From VGJW01 sp035285595 (lineage in GTDB: Bacteria > Cyanobacteriota > Sericytochromatia > S15B-MN24 > VGJW01), in contig JAYKGV010000002.1 in NCBI GenBank assembly GCA_035285595.1, positions 66,446 to 130,445 on the forward strand: a stretch of 64,000 nucleotides of DNA, given 5' to 3'. Position numbers and translations under genes: made by a program. The notes below the pieces were generated by a model. That model ran no database searches. It was not told where the DNA came from and saw only the letters and a program-made list of their open reading frames with translations. This document shows, piece after piece, positions 15,867 to 23,874 of the stretch. Numbering within the stretch: the stretch's first letter is position 1; every line of letters begins with the position of its first letter.

Positions 15867-16570
15867 GCGATCGGTTTCTGGTCGAGGCGCTTGGCGTCAC
15901 GCTGGCCGTTCGCGGCCGCATCCTGGCGAGTGAACTCGATCTGCGGGTGTCGCGTGGCGAGCGGGTGTGTCTGGTCGGTCCTTCCGGGACAGGGAAGTCG
16001 GTCCTGTTGCAGACCTTGACGGGCGCCTTGCGGCCGGCTGCAGGAGAGGTGCGGCTTTTCGGCGCGGATCCCGCTTACCTGCCGCGGGGAATTGCCAGTC
16101 AGCTTGGCATGGCGTTTCAGGACGGGGCCCTCTTTCCTTCGCTCAGTGTCCGCGAGAACGTGGCCTTGCCGCTCGAATTGGCCGGTCTTGCCCATGACGT
16201 CTCTGACAGGGTTTCCGAAGTTCTTGCCAAGGTGGGGCTTGCCGGGGCGGCGGATCTACGGCCCTTGGATCTGTCGGGGGGCATGCGAAAGCGTGCCGGC
16301 CTCGCGAGAGCCTTGGTCCTCCATCCCCGGCTGCTGCTGCTCGACGAGCCTACGAGCGGGCTTGATCCCGTGACGGCTCGTGAGATGGCCGATGTGGTCG
16401 ATGCCGTGGCGGGCGACGCCGGACTGCTCGCGGTTACCCACGATCCGATACTGCTGGCCCGACTCGGCGGACGTGTGCTGGTGCTGGAGGGCGGGCGCCT
16501 GCGACCCGCCGAGGGGGATCCCTGGTGGGAATCCTTCCGATTGGCCAGCAAGCCATGGTGCTCGTGCTAG
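15863..16570 (+). CDS. MlaF-like ABC transporter ATPase
   Basis: 235 residues. Walker A is GPSGTGKS, the signature is LSGGMRKRAGLARAL, Walker B is LLLLDEPTSGLDP, and the switch histidine is in AVTHDPI. LSGGM(R/K)KR is typical of the MlaF/Mkl branch that pairs with MlaE permeases and MCE proteins. It powers the transporter from the cytoplasmic side. It overlaps the second permease by four bases and ends ten bases before the MCE gene. The ATG at 15863 is used; the open frame extends upstream to 15812 but only within the permease gene. Confidence 0.88.
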   Translation: MSDRFLVEALGVTLAVRGRILASELDLRVSRGERVCLVGPSGTGKSVLLQTLTGALRPAAGEVRLFGADPAYLPRGIASQLGMAFQDGALFPSLSVRENVALPLELAGLAHDVSDRVSEVLAKVGLAGAADLRPLDLSGGMRKRAGLARALVLHPRLLLLDEPTSGLDPVTAREMADVVDAVAGDAGLLAVTHDPILLARLGGRVLVLEGGRLRPAEGDPWWESFRLASKPWCSC

Positions 16571-16580
16571 ACTGCCGAGG

Positions 16581-17459
16581 ATGGCGACGGATTCGGGCAA
16601 ACGAGGCCCATGGCGAGGCAGTCTCCTCGCCATGTTGCTGACGCTCGTCGCGGGATTCGCCTTGTGGTGGGGACTTTGGCCGGCAGGATCCCTGCATGGT
16701 CTTCGCATCAGGGCGCGATTCGAGGACGTCACAGGCTTGCCTCGTGACGGGATGGTCCAGCTTGGTGGTGTGCCTGTTGGCCGGGTCGTTTCCTTGGCGT
16801 GGCGAGAGGGAGCGGCCGAGGTGACCATGGTCGTGGACCGAAGGATTTCTTTGCCGAGGGATACCGAGGCGGTGCTGCGACCTCGTAGTCTGCTTGGCGA
16901 GCGCTTCATCGACTTGCGGCCCGGGCGCAGACAGGACGTGTTCCTGCGCGAAGGGGACCGACTCGAGCGAACCCGTCGTGCTCCGGATCTGGAGGCGCTG
17001 CTGGCCGCCCTGCCCGCCGATCGCCTCGATGACGCTGCCGTAGGCACGGTAGAGACCATCGAAGCGGCCCGGCGGTTGCTGCGGCGACTCGAAGGCACTT
17101 TGGACCGCGCGGATCGTGCCTTGGGTGCCGTCGAACGCTTGGCTGAGGAAGCCCGGCGCGACGTGGGCGAGGTGCGTCGGGTGGCGACGGAAGTTGGACC
17201 GGATCTTGAGCTGACGTTGCAAGATGCCGGGCGATTGGCCCGGACCGTCGATCGGGTGCTGGACCGTGACGTGGCTCCCTTGCTGCAGGGAGGCCAAAGG
17301 ACGGTGAAGCGCCTCGATGCGTTGGCGCTCAAGCTGGAAGGGACGTTGCTGCGCTTGGACCCTGTCCTTGTCCAGGCACGCGAGGTGGTGGATCGTGACT
17401 ATCTGCACCATCTCCTCCGCGAGGAGGGCGTGCGCGTCCACGTCGCGCCTTTTCGTTGA
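16581..17459 (+). CDS. MlaD/MCE-domain lipid-binding protein
   Basis: 292 residues. One N-terminal membrane helix (about 14-34) is followed by an MCE domain at about 40-125 (RARFEDVTGLPRDGMVQLGG, VPVGRVVSL, LLGERFIDLRPG), the classic MlaD core. The rest, to residue 280, is helical with Arg/Glu/Leu heptads and may form a tube or coiled coil in the periplasm. It is the substrate-binding part of the Mla-like complex. The start ATG at 16581 has GAGG directly upstream. It ends 19 bases from a convergent gene. Confidence 0.88.
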   Translation: MATDSGKRGPWRGSLLAMLLTLVAGFALWWGLWPAGSLHGLRIRARFEDVTGLPRDGMVQLGGVPVGRVVSLAWREGAAEVTMVVDRRISLPRDTEAVLRPRSLLGERFIDLRPGRRQDVFLREGDRLERTRRAPDLEALLAALPADRLDDAAVGTVETIEAARRLLRRLEGTLDRADRALGAVERLAEEARRDVGEVRRVATEVGPDLELTLQDAGRLARTVDRVLDRDVAPLLQGGQRTVKRLDALALKLEGTLLRLDPVLVQAREVVDRDYLHHLLREEGVRVHVAPFR

Positions 17460-17478
17460 GTCGTCCCGGCCCTTTTCC

Positions 17479-18015
17479 TTAGTAGTCGACCCGTAACCGC
17501 GGCTGGGTCTGTTCCCGCCGAGAAGCTTCCTCGGCGAATTGCCACGCCTCCCAAGCGCCGAGCCCCCACGGCACCATGGCCGCCAGCACGCCGATGAGAG
17601 CGCCAGGTGCGAGGCTGCCGTCCGCTCCGATGAGGCGACCCGTCAGCGCTGCCTGACTGCCCAAACCAACGAAGAGGCCACTGGCAAGCGTCACGCCCGC
17701 TACCGTCCAGCTGCGGCCATGTTGCCCCAGCCAAACTTGTCCGCCGCCGGGCAAGGCGACCCCCATGCCCAGGGCGATCCAGGGATTGGGCGGGGCCGCC
17801 GGTGCGACACTCTCGCGGGGGACCCGCACGATGCCCGTCGCCGTCACGACCTCCAGGGTCATGTCATCCTGCTTCTGGATGCGACCCTCGAGGCGGGTGC
17901 CGTTGCGGAGGTGAAGGGTCTCCGCTCCGGCGGGCCAGCCCATGGGGATTCCGGACAGGCCGAGGAGGACGATCGCGATGGTACGACAGGGTATGGCTGG
18001 CACGGGAAACCTCAC
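17479..18015 (-). CDS. Exported small protein with SH3/LSm-like N-domain and membrane C-domain
   Basis: 178 residues from a GTG at 18015 that overlaps the glcE stop (GTGA). A signal-like segment ends near AGAETL. Residues about 32-72 (LHLRNGTRLEGRIQKQDDMT and on) look like a small beta barrel of the LxLxDGxxxxGxI type. Then come three or four hydrophobic segments, one with PGGGQVWLGQ, a motif seen in DUF5683-like membrane proteins as PGxGQ. It is the third gene of the glcD-glcE run. I cannot give it a function; an envelope role is likely. Confidence 0.6.
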   Translation of the reverse strand: MRFPVPAIPCRTIAIVLLGLSGIPMGWPAGAETLHLRNGTRLEGRIQKQDDMTLEVVTATGIVRVPRESVAPAAPPNPWIALGMGVALPGGGQVWLGQHGRSWTVAGVTLASGLFVGLGSQAALTGRLIGADGSLAPGALIGVLAAMVPWGLGAWEAWQFAEEASRREQTQPRLRVDY

Positions 18016-19211
18016 GTCAGACAACCGGGAAGGATGTCCGGGTTCATGATGTCGTCCGGATCGCAGGTGCGCTTGAGGTCGCGCGAGAGCTCCAAGTCGG
18101 TCCGAGCGGGTCCCAGCGTGCCATGGCCCGGTCCTCGGGTCTGCTGCCACAACCCCCCGGAAGCTTCGGTCATCCTCGCGACAGGGGGAAGCGGGGCACC
18201 GTCCTCGCACCAGAGGGCGAGGTCCAGTCGTCCTCTGCCCGGGTCGGCTCGCCACGTCCATTCCCTGCCTTCGGCGGCGTGCAGGTCCAGCCACGAAGCA
18301 AGCCCGCCGAGCAGCGGCACGAGCCGGGACGGCAGCAAGGCCAACACCCAGGCCGCGTCGGGGGGGCGTGTCTCCGGGTAGGGGGGCTGCTGTTGCCAGT
18401 GGTCCGGCCCTGCCGTCGATCCGGAGCAGGTACCCGACCAGCCTGCGGAAACCGCATCAACCCGTGCCACGTGACCTTCCACCCCGGCCACGAGCCTCCA
18501 GGCAAGGCCCCCTCGCCAAGGCAGGCGCCCAGGTGCGAGCAGGGCCTGTGGACTGCCAATTCTGTTTGAGGAGGATGCGACATCGGGAACGAGGCGGAGC
18601 CAATCCAAGGGAATCCTCCGTAGGGGGGCAAGGGCTCGGGCAAGGGCTTCTTCGCCGTGGCCGTTCGAAATCGATTCTGTCCAGGCTTCGGGCAAGGCTG
18701 CGACCTTGAAGGTCACCGACAGGATGAAGCCAAGGGTGCCGCGACTCCCGCACCAGAGGCGGACGCCGTCATAGCCGGCTACGTTCTTCACGACTCTCGC
18801 GCCCACGCGCATCCGCTCCCCGGTTCCCAGAACCGTGTCTAGCCCCACCACCCACGTCCGAGGCAGTCCGGGGCCGTGCAATCGAGGACCCGTGGTGCCA
18901 TGGGCTACCAACCCTCCGACCGTCCCTCCGGGGGGGGCATCGAGGGGCAGCGCCTGCCCGCAATTCGCCAGCCGCTCCCGCAATTCGTCGAGGGTCATGC
19001 CGGCTGGAGCCGTGACGAGCAGATCCTCGGGGTGATGCAGCCATTCGCCGGCGTCTGCGGCCACATGGACCTCTTGTCCCGCAGGTCGCACGGAGCCGGC
19101 ACGGGTCCCTGCCCCGAAAGGATGCAGGGGCGTGCCGTGGCGTCGGGCCTCGCGCACCAGCGCCTGGGTCTCCTCGGGCGAGGCGAGCCGGACGACAGAG
19201 GGAGAGATCAA
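18012..19211 (-). CDS. glcE: Glycolate oxidase FAD-binding subunit GlcE-like
   Basis: 399 residues with the FAD-binding PCMH-type domain of the GlcE branch: PLHPFGAGTRAGS, LVTAPAGMTLDEL, PPGGTVGGLVAHGTTGPRLHG, and ARVVKNVAGYDGVRLWCGSRGTLGFI, the family's VKNVAGYD hallmark. The C-terminal half is less conserved. In known glycolate dehydrogenases GlcE works with GlcD and the iron-sulfur subunit GlcF. Here glcD is directly upstream with a TTGA overlap, but no glcF is present in the window. The TTG at 19211 is chosen because GGAGGAG lies before it and it overlaps the glcD stop. Confidence 0.85.
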   Translation of the reverse strand: MISPSVVRLASPEETQALVREARRHGTPLHPFGAGTRAGSVRPAGQEVHVAADAGEWLHHPEDLLVTAPAGMTLDELRERLANCGQALPLDAPPGGTVGGLVAHGTTGPRLHGPGLPRTWVVGLDTVLGTGERMRVGARVVKNVAGYDGVRLWCGSRGTLGFILSVTFKVAALPEAWTESISNGHGEEALARALAPLRRIPLDWLRLVPDVASSSNRIGSPQALLAPGRLPWRGGLAWRLVAGVEGHVARVDAVSAGWSGTCSGSTAGPDHWQQQPPYPETRPPDAAWVLALLPSRLVPLLGGLASWLDLHAAEGREWTWRADPGRGRLDLALWCEDGAPLPPVARMTEASGGLWQQTRGPGHGTLGPARTDLELSRDLKRTCDPDDIMNPDILPGCLT

Positions 19212-20623
19212 CGTGTTCGCTCCTCCGGGCAGCGCCGGATCGGGATGGCCTTGTCCGGATTCCAACGCCCCAGGGGGTCCCACGCCCGGCGAAACCTGTC
19301 TTGCCAGGCGAGTTCTTCCGGGCTGAACATCGTGTCCATCGCCTGACGCTTCTCGAGCCCGATGCCGTGCTCACCCGTCAGCGTGCCCCCGAGGTCCAGA
19401 CACACATCTAGGATTTCCAGGCCGGCCTGCTCCACGGCGCGCACCTGCTCCGGACGCTCCGCATCGAAGAGCACCACAGGATGCAGGTTGCCGTCTCCGG
19501 CATGAAAGACGTTGGCGATGGTAAGTCGGTGGCGTCGGGCGATGGCGTCGATCCGGGTCAAGGCTTCGGGCAGCAGGGAGGGGCGGATCACGCCGTCCTG
19601 GATGATCTGGGCGGGGGCGAGGCGGCCCAGGGCGGCCACGGCCTTCTTGCGAGCCAGCCAGAGGCGTTCCCGGGCCGCTTCGTCATTCGCCGCGGTCACG
19701 GACGAAGCACCCGCGACCGCGAGGAGGTTCCCCAGCGGTGTCGCCGCCGCCGCGACTTCGGCGCGGGTGCCGTCGAGTTCCAGCAGCAGCAGCGCCGCGG
19801 CGTCCCGGGGCAGGCCCACGCGGAAGGCGTCCTCCACGGCCCCCACCACCTTCTGGTCCACCAGCTCCAGTGCCGAGGGCAGGAGGCCGGCGCAGAGCAC
19901 CTTGCCCACCGCCACGGCAGCCTTTTCTACGCTGGGAAAGGCTGCGAGGACCGTGTGGGTGGCTTCCGGCCTCGGAACCAGCCGCACGGTCAGCTCGGCC
20001 GCGAAGCCCAAGGTTCCCTCGCTGCCCGTGAAAGCACCCGTCAGATCGAGACCCGGACCCAGGCCGGTGGGGTGCCCCAGCTCTAGGACCTCGCCGTCGC
20101 CTCGCACGACCCGGGCAGCCAGGATGTGATGCACGGTCATGCCGTGTTTGAGGGTGTGGGGACCGCCCGCGTTTTCGGCCACATTCCCACCGAGGGTGCA
20201 GGTGGACTGGCTGGATGGATCCGGGGCGAAAGCCAAGCCAAGCGGCCTTGCCATCGCATCCAGATGGGCGTTGACCATGCCGGGCTGCACCACGGCGAGG
20301 CCATCATCCGGGGCCAGGGCCAGCAACCGCCGCATGCCGGACGTCAGGATCACGGTGGCCCCTGGGCTGGGCGTCGCTCCGCCCGAAAGGCCCGTGCCTG
20401 CACCCCTGGGGGTGAGGGAGATGTCGTGCCGGGTGGCCCACCGACAGATCTCGACGACGTCCCGGAGGCTTTCCGGTCTCACCACGGCAGCGGCCGATGC
20501 ATGGGCCAGTACATAGGCGTCGCGATCGTAGGCCCGTGCCAGTGCAGGTCCTGTGAGCACTCTACCGGCGCCGATCGCCCTTCTGAGCTCGGCCAGGGCC
20601 TGGGGGGTGGGGGGCTTTGGCAC
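19208..20623 (-). CDS. glcD: Glycolate oxidase subunit GlcD / FAD-linked oxidase
   Basis: 471 residues, the usual GlcD length. The FAD-binding region shows TPRGAGTGLSGGA, GNVAENAGGPHTLKHG and FTGSEGTLGFAAEL. The C-terminal substrate domain shows NVFHAGDGNLHPVV and GGTLTGEHGIGLEKR, the GEHGIG motif of D-lactate/glycolate dehydrogenases. It oxidises a 2-hydroxy acid, probably glycolate, at the membrane with electrons passed on through an iron-sulfur partner. It starts at a GTG with AGGATGA upstream and heads a three-gene minus-strand run. It is divergent from ribE. Confidence 0.92.
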   Translation of the reverse strand: MPKPPTPQALAELRRAIGAGRVLTGPALARAYDRDAYVLAHASAAAVVRPESLRDVVEICRWATRHDISLTPRGAGTGLSGGATPSPGATVILTSGMRRLLALAPDDGLAVVQPGMVNAHLDAMARPLGLAFAPDPSSQSTCTLGGNVAENAGGPHTLKHGMTVHHILAARVVRGDGEVLELGHPTGLGPGLDLTGAFTGSEGTLGFAAELTVRLVPRPEATHTVLAAFPSVEKAAVAVGKVLCAGLLPSALELVDQKVVGAVEDAFRVGLPRDAAALLLLELDGTRAEVAAAATPLGNLLAVAGASSVTAANDEAARERLWLARKKAVAALGRLAPAQIIQDGVIRPSLLPEALTRIDAIARRHRLTIANVFHAGDGNLHPVVLFDAERPEQVRAVEQAGLEILDVCLDLGGTLTGEHGIGLEKRQAMDTMFSPEELAWQDRFRRAWDPLGRWNPDKAIPIRRCPEERTR

Positions 20624-20686
20624 GGCTTCATCCTAGCCCATCAGGTCCCGAATGATGGCCGGGTGGCTCTCCCGACATCTTTCCGG

Positions 20687-20692
20687 TACGAT
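20687..20692 (+). promoter_or_regulatory. Possible -10 hexamer for the riboflavin operon
   Basis: TACGAT at 20687-20692 would give a transcript start near 20699 and a leader of about 28 bases before ribE. That is too short for an FMN riboswitch. No clear -35 is visible. Confidence 0.35.
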
Positions 20693-20726
20693 TTTGGAGT
20701 TATTCCCGTCGAAAGACGTTTTGCCC

Positions 20727-21335
20727 ATGTTTACCGGTCTGATTGAAGCCATCGGTCGTGTCGTCCAGCGACAGGACGGTCGATTTCTTTTCGCTGCTCC
20801 CTTTGCGGCCGAGCTCGAAGCTGGAGATTCGGTGGCGGTCTCGGGTGCGTGTCTGACGGTTGTGGCGCTTGAAGAAGAGGGCTTCTGGGCGGATGTCTCG
20901 GCCACGACCTTGGCGATGACCCACATGGGCGCCTGGGAGGTGGGTCGGGCTGTCAACCTCGAGCGGGCCTTGGCCCTCGGGGATCGTCTCGGGGGGCATC
21001 TGGTCTCGGGCCATGTCGAAGGGCTCGCCGTGCTGTCGAAGGTCGTCGCCCTGCCCGAAGGGGCGTGGCGTCTTGCCTTCGAGGTGGGACGCGAGCACGC
21101 GGCCCTGATGTTGCCGCAAGGTTCCGTCGCGGTTGACGGGGTGTCTCTCACCCTGAATGAAGTCGGGCCTGAATCCTTCACCGTCACCATCATCCCCGAG
21201 ACTTGGGTGCGGACCACCCTGTCTGCTCTGCATCCAGGGGATCGGGTGCATCTCGAGAACGACATGCTGGCACGGCATGTCCATCGCTGCCTCCAGCCCT
21301 GGCTGGAAAGGCTGCCCGCGCTGGGAGGCGCGTGA
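20727..21335 (+). CDS. ribE: Riboflavin synthase, alpha subunit
   Basis: 202 residues. The MFTGLIE opening is the fingerprint of riboflavin synthase, and the internal repeat of two lumazine-binding halves is visible (SGACLTVV, then VDGVSLTLNEV; HLVSGHVEG in the middle). It dismutates two 6,7-dimethyl-8-ribityllumazine molecules to riboflavin. It begins the ribE-ribBA-ribH operon; its stop overlaps an in-frame GTG of ribBA, with the ATG nine bases on. The start at 20727 is fixed by the family's N-terminus. Confidence 0.95.
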   Translation: MFTGLIEAIGRVVQRQDGRFLFAAPFAAELEAGDSVAVSGACLTVVALEEEGFWADVSATTLAMTHMGAWEVGRAVNLERALALGDRLGGHLVSGHVEGLAVLSKVVALPEGAWRLAFEVGREHAALMLPQGSVAVDGVSLTLNEVGPESFTVTIIPETWVRTTLSALHPGDRVHLENDMLARHVHRCLQPWLERLPALGGA

Positions 21336-21340
21336 CCCAT

Positions 21341-22537
21341 ATGACACAGCTCGCCGAGATGCCCGAGGTCCTCGAGGCCCTGCGCCGTGGAGAAATGCTC
21401 GTCGTCGTCGACGATGAGGACCGCGAGAACGAGGGTGACCTCGTGATGGCCGCGGAGTTCGCCACGCCTGAGGCCATCAACTTCATGGCCACCCACGGCC
21501 GGGGGCTGATTTGCCTGACCCTGACGCCCGAGCGCGGCAAGGCTCTTGGACTCGGGTTGATGGTTCCGGAGAATGAGGGGACGGACGGGACGGCCTTCAC
21601 CGTATCCGTGGACGCCGTACACGGCGCGACCACGGGGATTTCAGCCAAGGATCGCGCCCGGACCGTGGAAGTTTGCCTCGACCCTGCTTCGCGCCCCGAG
21701 GACCTCCGCAGGCCTGGCCATATCTTCCCGCTCATCGCCAAACCGGGTGGAGTGCTGGCCCGTGCCGGCCATACCGAGGCCGCTTGTGATTTGGCACGGC
21801 TCGCCGGGTGTCAACCCGCAGGTCTGATCTGCGAAGTGCTCCGCGAGGATGGGGAGATGTCACGCCTCCCCGACCTGCTGGAATTCGCCAGATTGCATGG
21901 ATTGTTGATCACCTCGGTGGCCAAGGTCATCGCCTGGCGCCTCGAGCGCGAGCGGTTCGTCGCGCGGCGGACCGAGGCCCGACTGCCGACCCGCTTCGGG
22001 GAGTTCAAAGTTCTCGGCTACGAGAACGTGCTGACGGGCGGACATCATGTCGCGCTCGTCATGGGAGATCCCACCCGTCCCGGCGTGCTCGTGCGGATGC
22101 ATTCCGAATGTCTGACGGGGGACTCTCTCGGCTCCTTGCGTTGCGACTGCGGGCAGCAGCGGGATGCCGCCCTTGAGGCCATCGCCCGCGAGGGGCACGG
22201 GGTATTCGTCTACCTGCGGCAGGAGGGTCGTGGCATCGGGCTGTTGAACAAGCTCCATGCCTACCGCTTGCAGGACGAGGGGCTCGACACGGTCGAGGCC
22301 AACCTTGAACTGGGCTTCCCCCCCGACCTGCGGGATTACGGCCAAGGTGCCCAGATTCTGGTCGAGATGGGCGTCCAGCGCATGCGGTTGCTGACGAACA
22401 ACCCGAGGAAGGTCGTGGCCCTCGAGGGATATGGTCTCGAGGTCGAGGATCGGGTGGCCATGCCAGTGGAGCACAACGAATACAACGCGGGGTATCTCCG
22501 CACCAAGGCCGAAAAGCTCGGTCATCTGCTGTCCTGA
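21341..22537 (+). CDS. ribBA: Bifunctional DHBP synthase / GTP cyclohydrolase II
   Basis: 398 residues, a normal RibBA fusion. Residues 1-200 are 3,4-dihydroxy-2-butanone-4-phosphate synthase, with DDEDRENEGDLV, the acidic metal site, and RAGHTEAACDLARLAG. Residues 200-398 are GTP cyclohydrolase II, with the zinc ligands in SECLTGDSLGSLRCDCGQQ and the loop YLRQEGRGIGL. It makes both branch precursors of lumazine. The ATG at 21341 may be replaced by a GTG at 21332 that overlaps the ribE stop. It is followed 13 bases later by ribH. Confidence 0.96.
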   Translation: MTQLAEMPEVLEALRRGEMLVVVDDEDRENEGDLVMAAEFATPEAINFMATHGRGLICLTLTPERGKALGLGLMVPENEGTDGTAFTVSVDAVHGATTGISAKDRARTVEVCLDPASRPEDLRRPGHIFPLIAKPGGVLARAGHTEAACDLARLAGCQPAGLICEVLREDGEMSRLPDLLEFARLHGLLITSVAKVIAWRLERERFVARRTEARLPTRFGEFKVLGYENVLTGGHHVALVMGDPTRPGVLVRMHSECLTGDSLGSLRCDCGQQRDAALEAIAREGHGVFVYLRQEGRGIGLLNKLHAYRLQDEGLDTVEANLELGFPPDLRDYGQGAQILVEMGVQRMRLLTNNPRKVVALEGYGLEVEDRVAMPVEHNEYNAGYLRTKAEKLGHLLS

Positions 22538-22550
22538 CGGAGGAAGCCGA

Positions 22551-23039
22551 ATGCCGCAGATGCTCGAGGGACGCGTGGTGGGTACGGGGCGGAAGTTCGC
22601 CGTGGTGGCCTCCCGCTTCAATGATTTGGTCGTGCGGCGCCTGGTCGATGGGGCCGTCGACGCTTTTCGACGGCATGGCGTGGCGGAGGCCGACCTGCAT
22701 GTAGCCTGGGTTCCAGGAGCGTGGGAGCTGCCGGTGGTCGCATCCAGCCTTTTCAAGGCCTTCCCCGACCTCGAGGGTGTGGTGGTCCTCGGTTGTGTCA
22801 TCCGAGGCGAGACGGCGCATTTCGAACATGTCGCCGGGCCTGTATCCGCGCAGTTGGCCGCACTTTCGCGCGAGTCGGGCAAGCCGGTCGGCTTCGGTGT
22901 TCTGACGACCGATACGCTGGAGCAGGCGCTCCAGCGCGCGGGCGCCAAGGCGGGTAACAAGGGCTGGGAATCAGCGGTCGCGGTGCTCGAGACGGCCGAT
23001 CTGCTGGCTTCCTTGGCTCAAGGCGAGGCTTCCCGTTAG
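22551..23039 (+). CDS. ribH: 6,7-dimethyl-8-ribityllumazine synthase
   Basis: 162 residues. Family marks are ASRFNDLVVRRLVDGA, WVPGAWELPVVA, LGCVIRGETAHFEHV with its phosphate-binding and catalytic His, and VGFGVLTTDTLEQA. It condenses the RibA and RibB branch products to lumazine, the substrate of RibE. GGAGG sits just before the ATG at 22551. It closes the operon; ribD, the deaminase/reductase that completes the pathway, is not in this window. Confidence 0.95.
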   Translation: MPQMLEGRVVGTGRKFAVVASRFNDLVVRRLVDGAVDAFRRHGVAEADLHVAWVPGAWELPVVASSLFKAFPDLEGVVVLGCVIRGETAHFEHVAGPVSAQLAALSRESGKPVGFGVLTTDTLEQALQRAGAKAGNKGWESAVAVLETADLLASLAQGEASR

Positions 23040-23094
23040 CCCCGGGTAGGCGAGGGGTACGCAGAGGGTGTCCTCGCGTGTCCCCGGAAGCCTG

Positions 23095-23874
23095 ATGCCC
23101 TTCGTTCCACGCCGTGTCATCCTTGTTTTGGCCACGGGCCTGTCCTGCGTGGCCGTGTGGGCTTGTACCGTGCAAGGGCAGACCCAGGGCACCGCTTTGA
23201 CGACGCCCGTATCCTTGCCTTTGGCCGTGGGGAACCGTCAGGCCCCGGTAGCAGGTGGTACGCCCGTGGACATCGGGCCTACCACTCCGCCGCCTATTTT
23301 TCGCCCCGTGACCCCGACACCGGCTCCGACCCCTACGGGGCCTCTGGTCCCGTTCCGAATCACGATTGATTCGGCCCTGAACAAGGTCAATGTCTATGGT
23401 TTGTTTCAATTTCTGCTGCCGCAGGCGGAGGACGAACAGGAGAAGCCTGACCTGCCGTACTCGCGGGAGCTGGTGTCGTTCGTTGAATACGGAAATGCTC
23501 TTGAGGGAGGCCTTCTTCCGACCCTTGTCGCATCTCGTTCCCTGGTGTCGTGCACTTGGACGCTCGACAATGTCGTGCGACAGTCGGCGGTCGGGACGGC
23601 CTCTTTCGAAGCAGGAGATTTCATCCGGTTGACACCTCTCTCGCCGGCAACCGGTTCCGAGGCCCTGAGTGTCACCGGTGAGCGCGTCCGCATCCGGATT
23701 CTGCCCCAGCCAGCCCCCTTCTTGGGTTACGTGGTGGGTTCGTTGACCGTGACTCCCGTCGCGACGGACGTGCTGGATCCAAAGGCGCCCAGCTTTTCGC
23801 GAGTCGGCATCGAGGCGGCCAATGTAGGCAAGATGACGTTCGAGATTTCCGGCCTGGGGGCCATGGGGCGATGA
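23095..23874 (+). CDS. Exported protein of unknown function, coupled to the NHL-like lipoprotein
   Basis: 259 residues. A signal peptide (VILVLATGLSCVAVWAC) ends at or near a cysteine, but the box VWAC is a poor lipobox, so it may be either a lipoprotein or a cleaved secreted protein. A Pro/Thr linker (TPTPAPTPTGP) follows, then a beta-rich domain at about 85-255 that I cannot assign. Its stop overlaps the ATG of the next gene (ATGA), so the two are almost certainly made together. The start is the ATG at 23095 with GGAAG upstream; a GTG at 23077 (7th codon of the open frame) has less support. Confidence 0.65.
   Translation: MPFVPRRVILVLATGLSCVAVWACTVQGQTQGTALTTPVSLPLAVGNRQAPVAGGTPVDIGPTTPPPIFRPVTPTPAPTPTGPLVPFRITIDSALNKVNVYGLFQFLLPQAEDEQEKPDLPYSRELVSFVEYGNALEGGLLPTLVASRSLVSCTWTLDNVVRQSAVGTASFEAGDFIRLTPLSPATGSEALSVTGERVRIRILPQPAPFLGYVVGSLTVTPVATDVLDPKAPSFSRVGIEAANVGKMTFEISGLGAMGR

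Noticed and set aside
20693..20726. FMN riboswitch before the riboflavin genes
   Set aside because: The leader after the likely -10 is only about 28 bases and no conserved FMN aptamer segments are seen.
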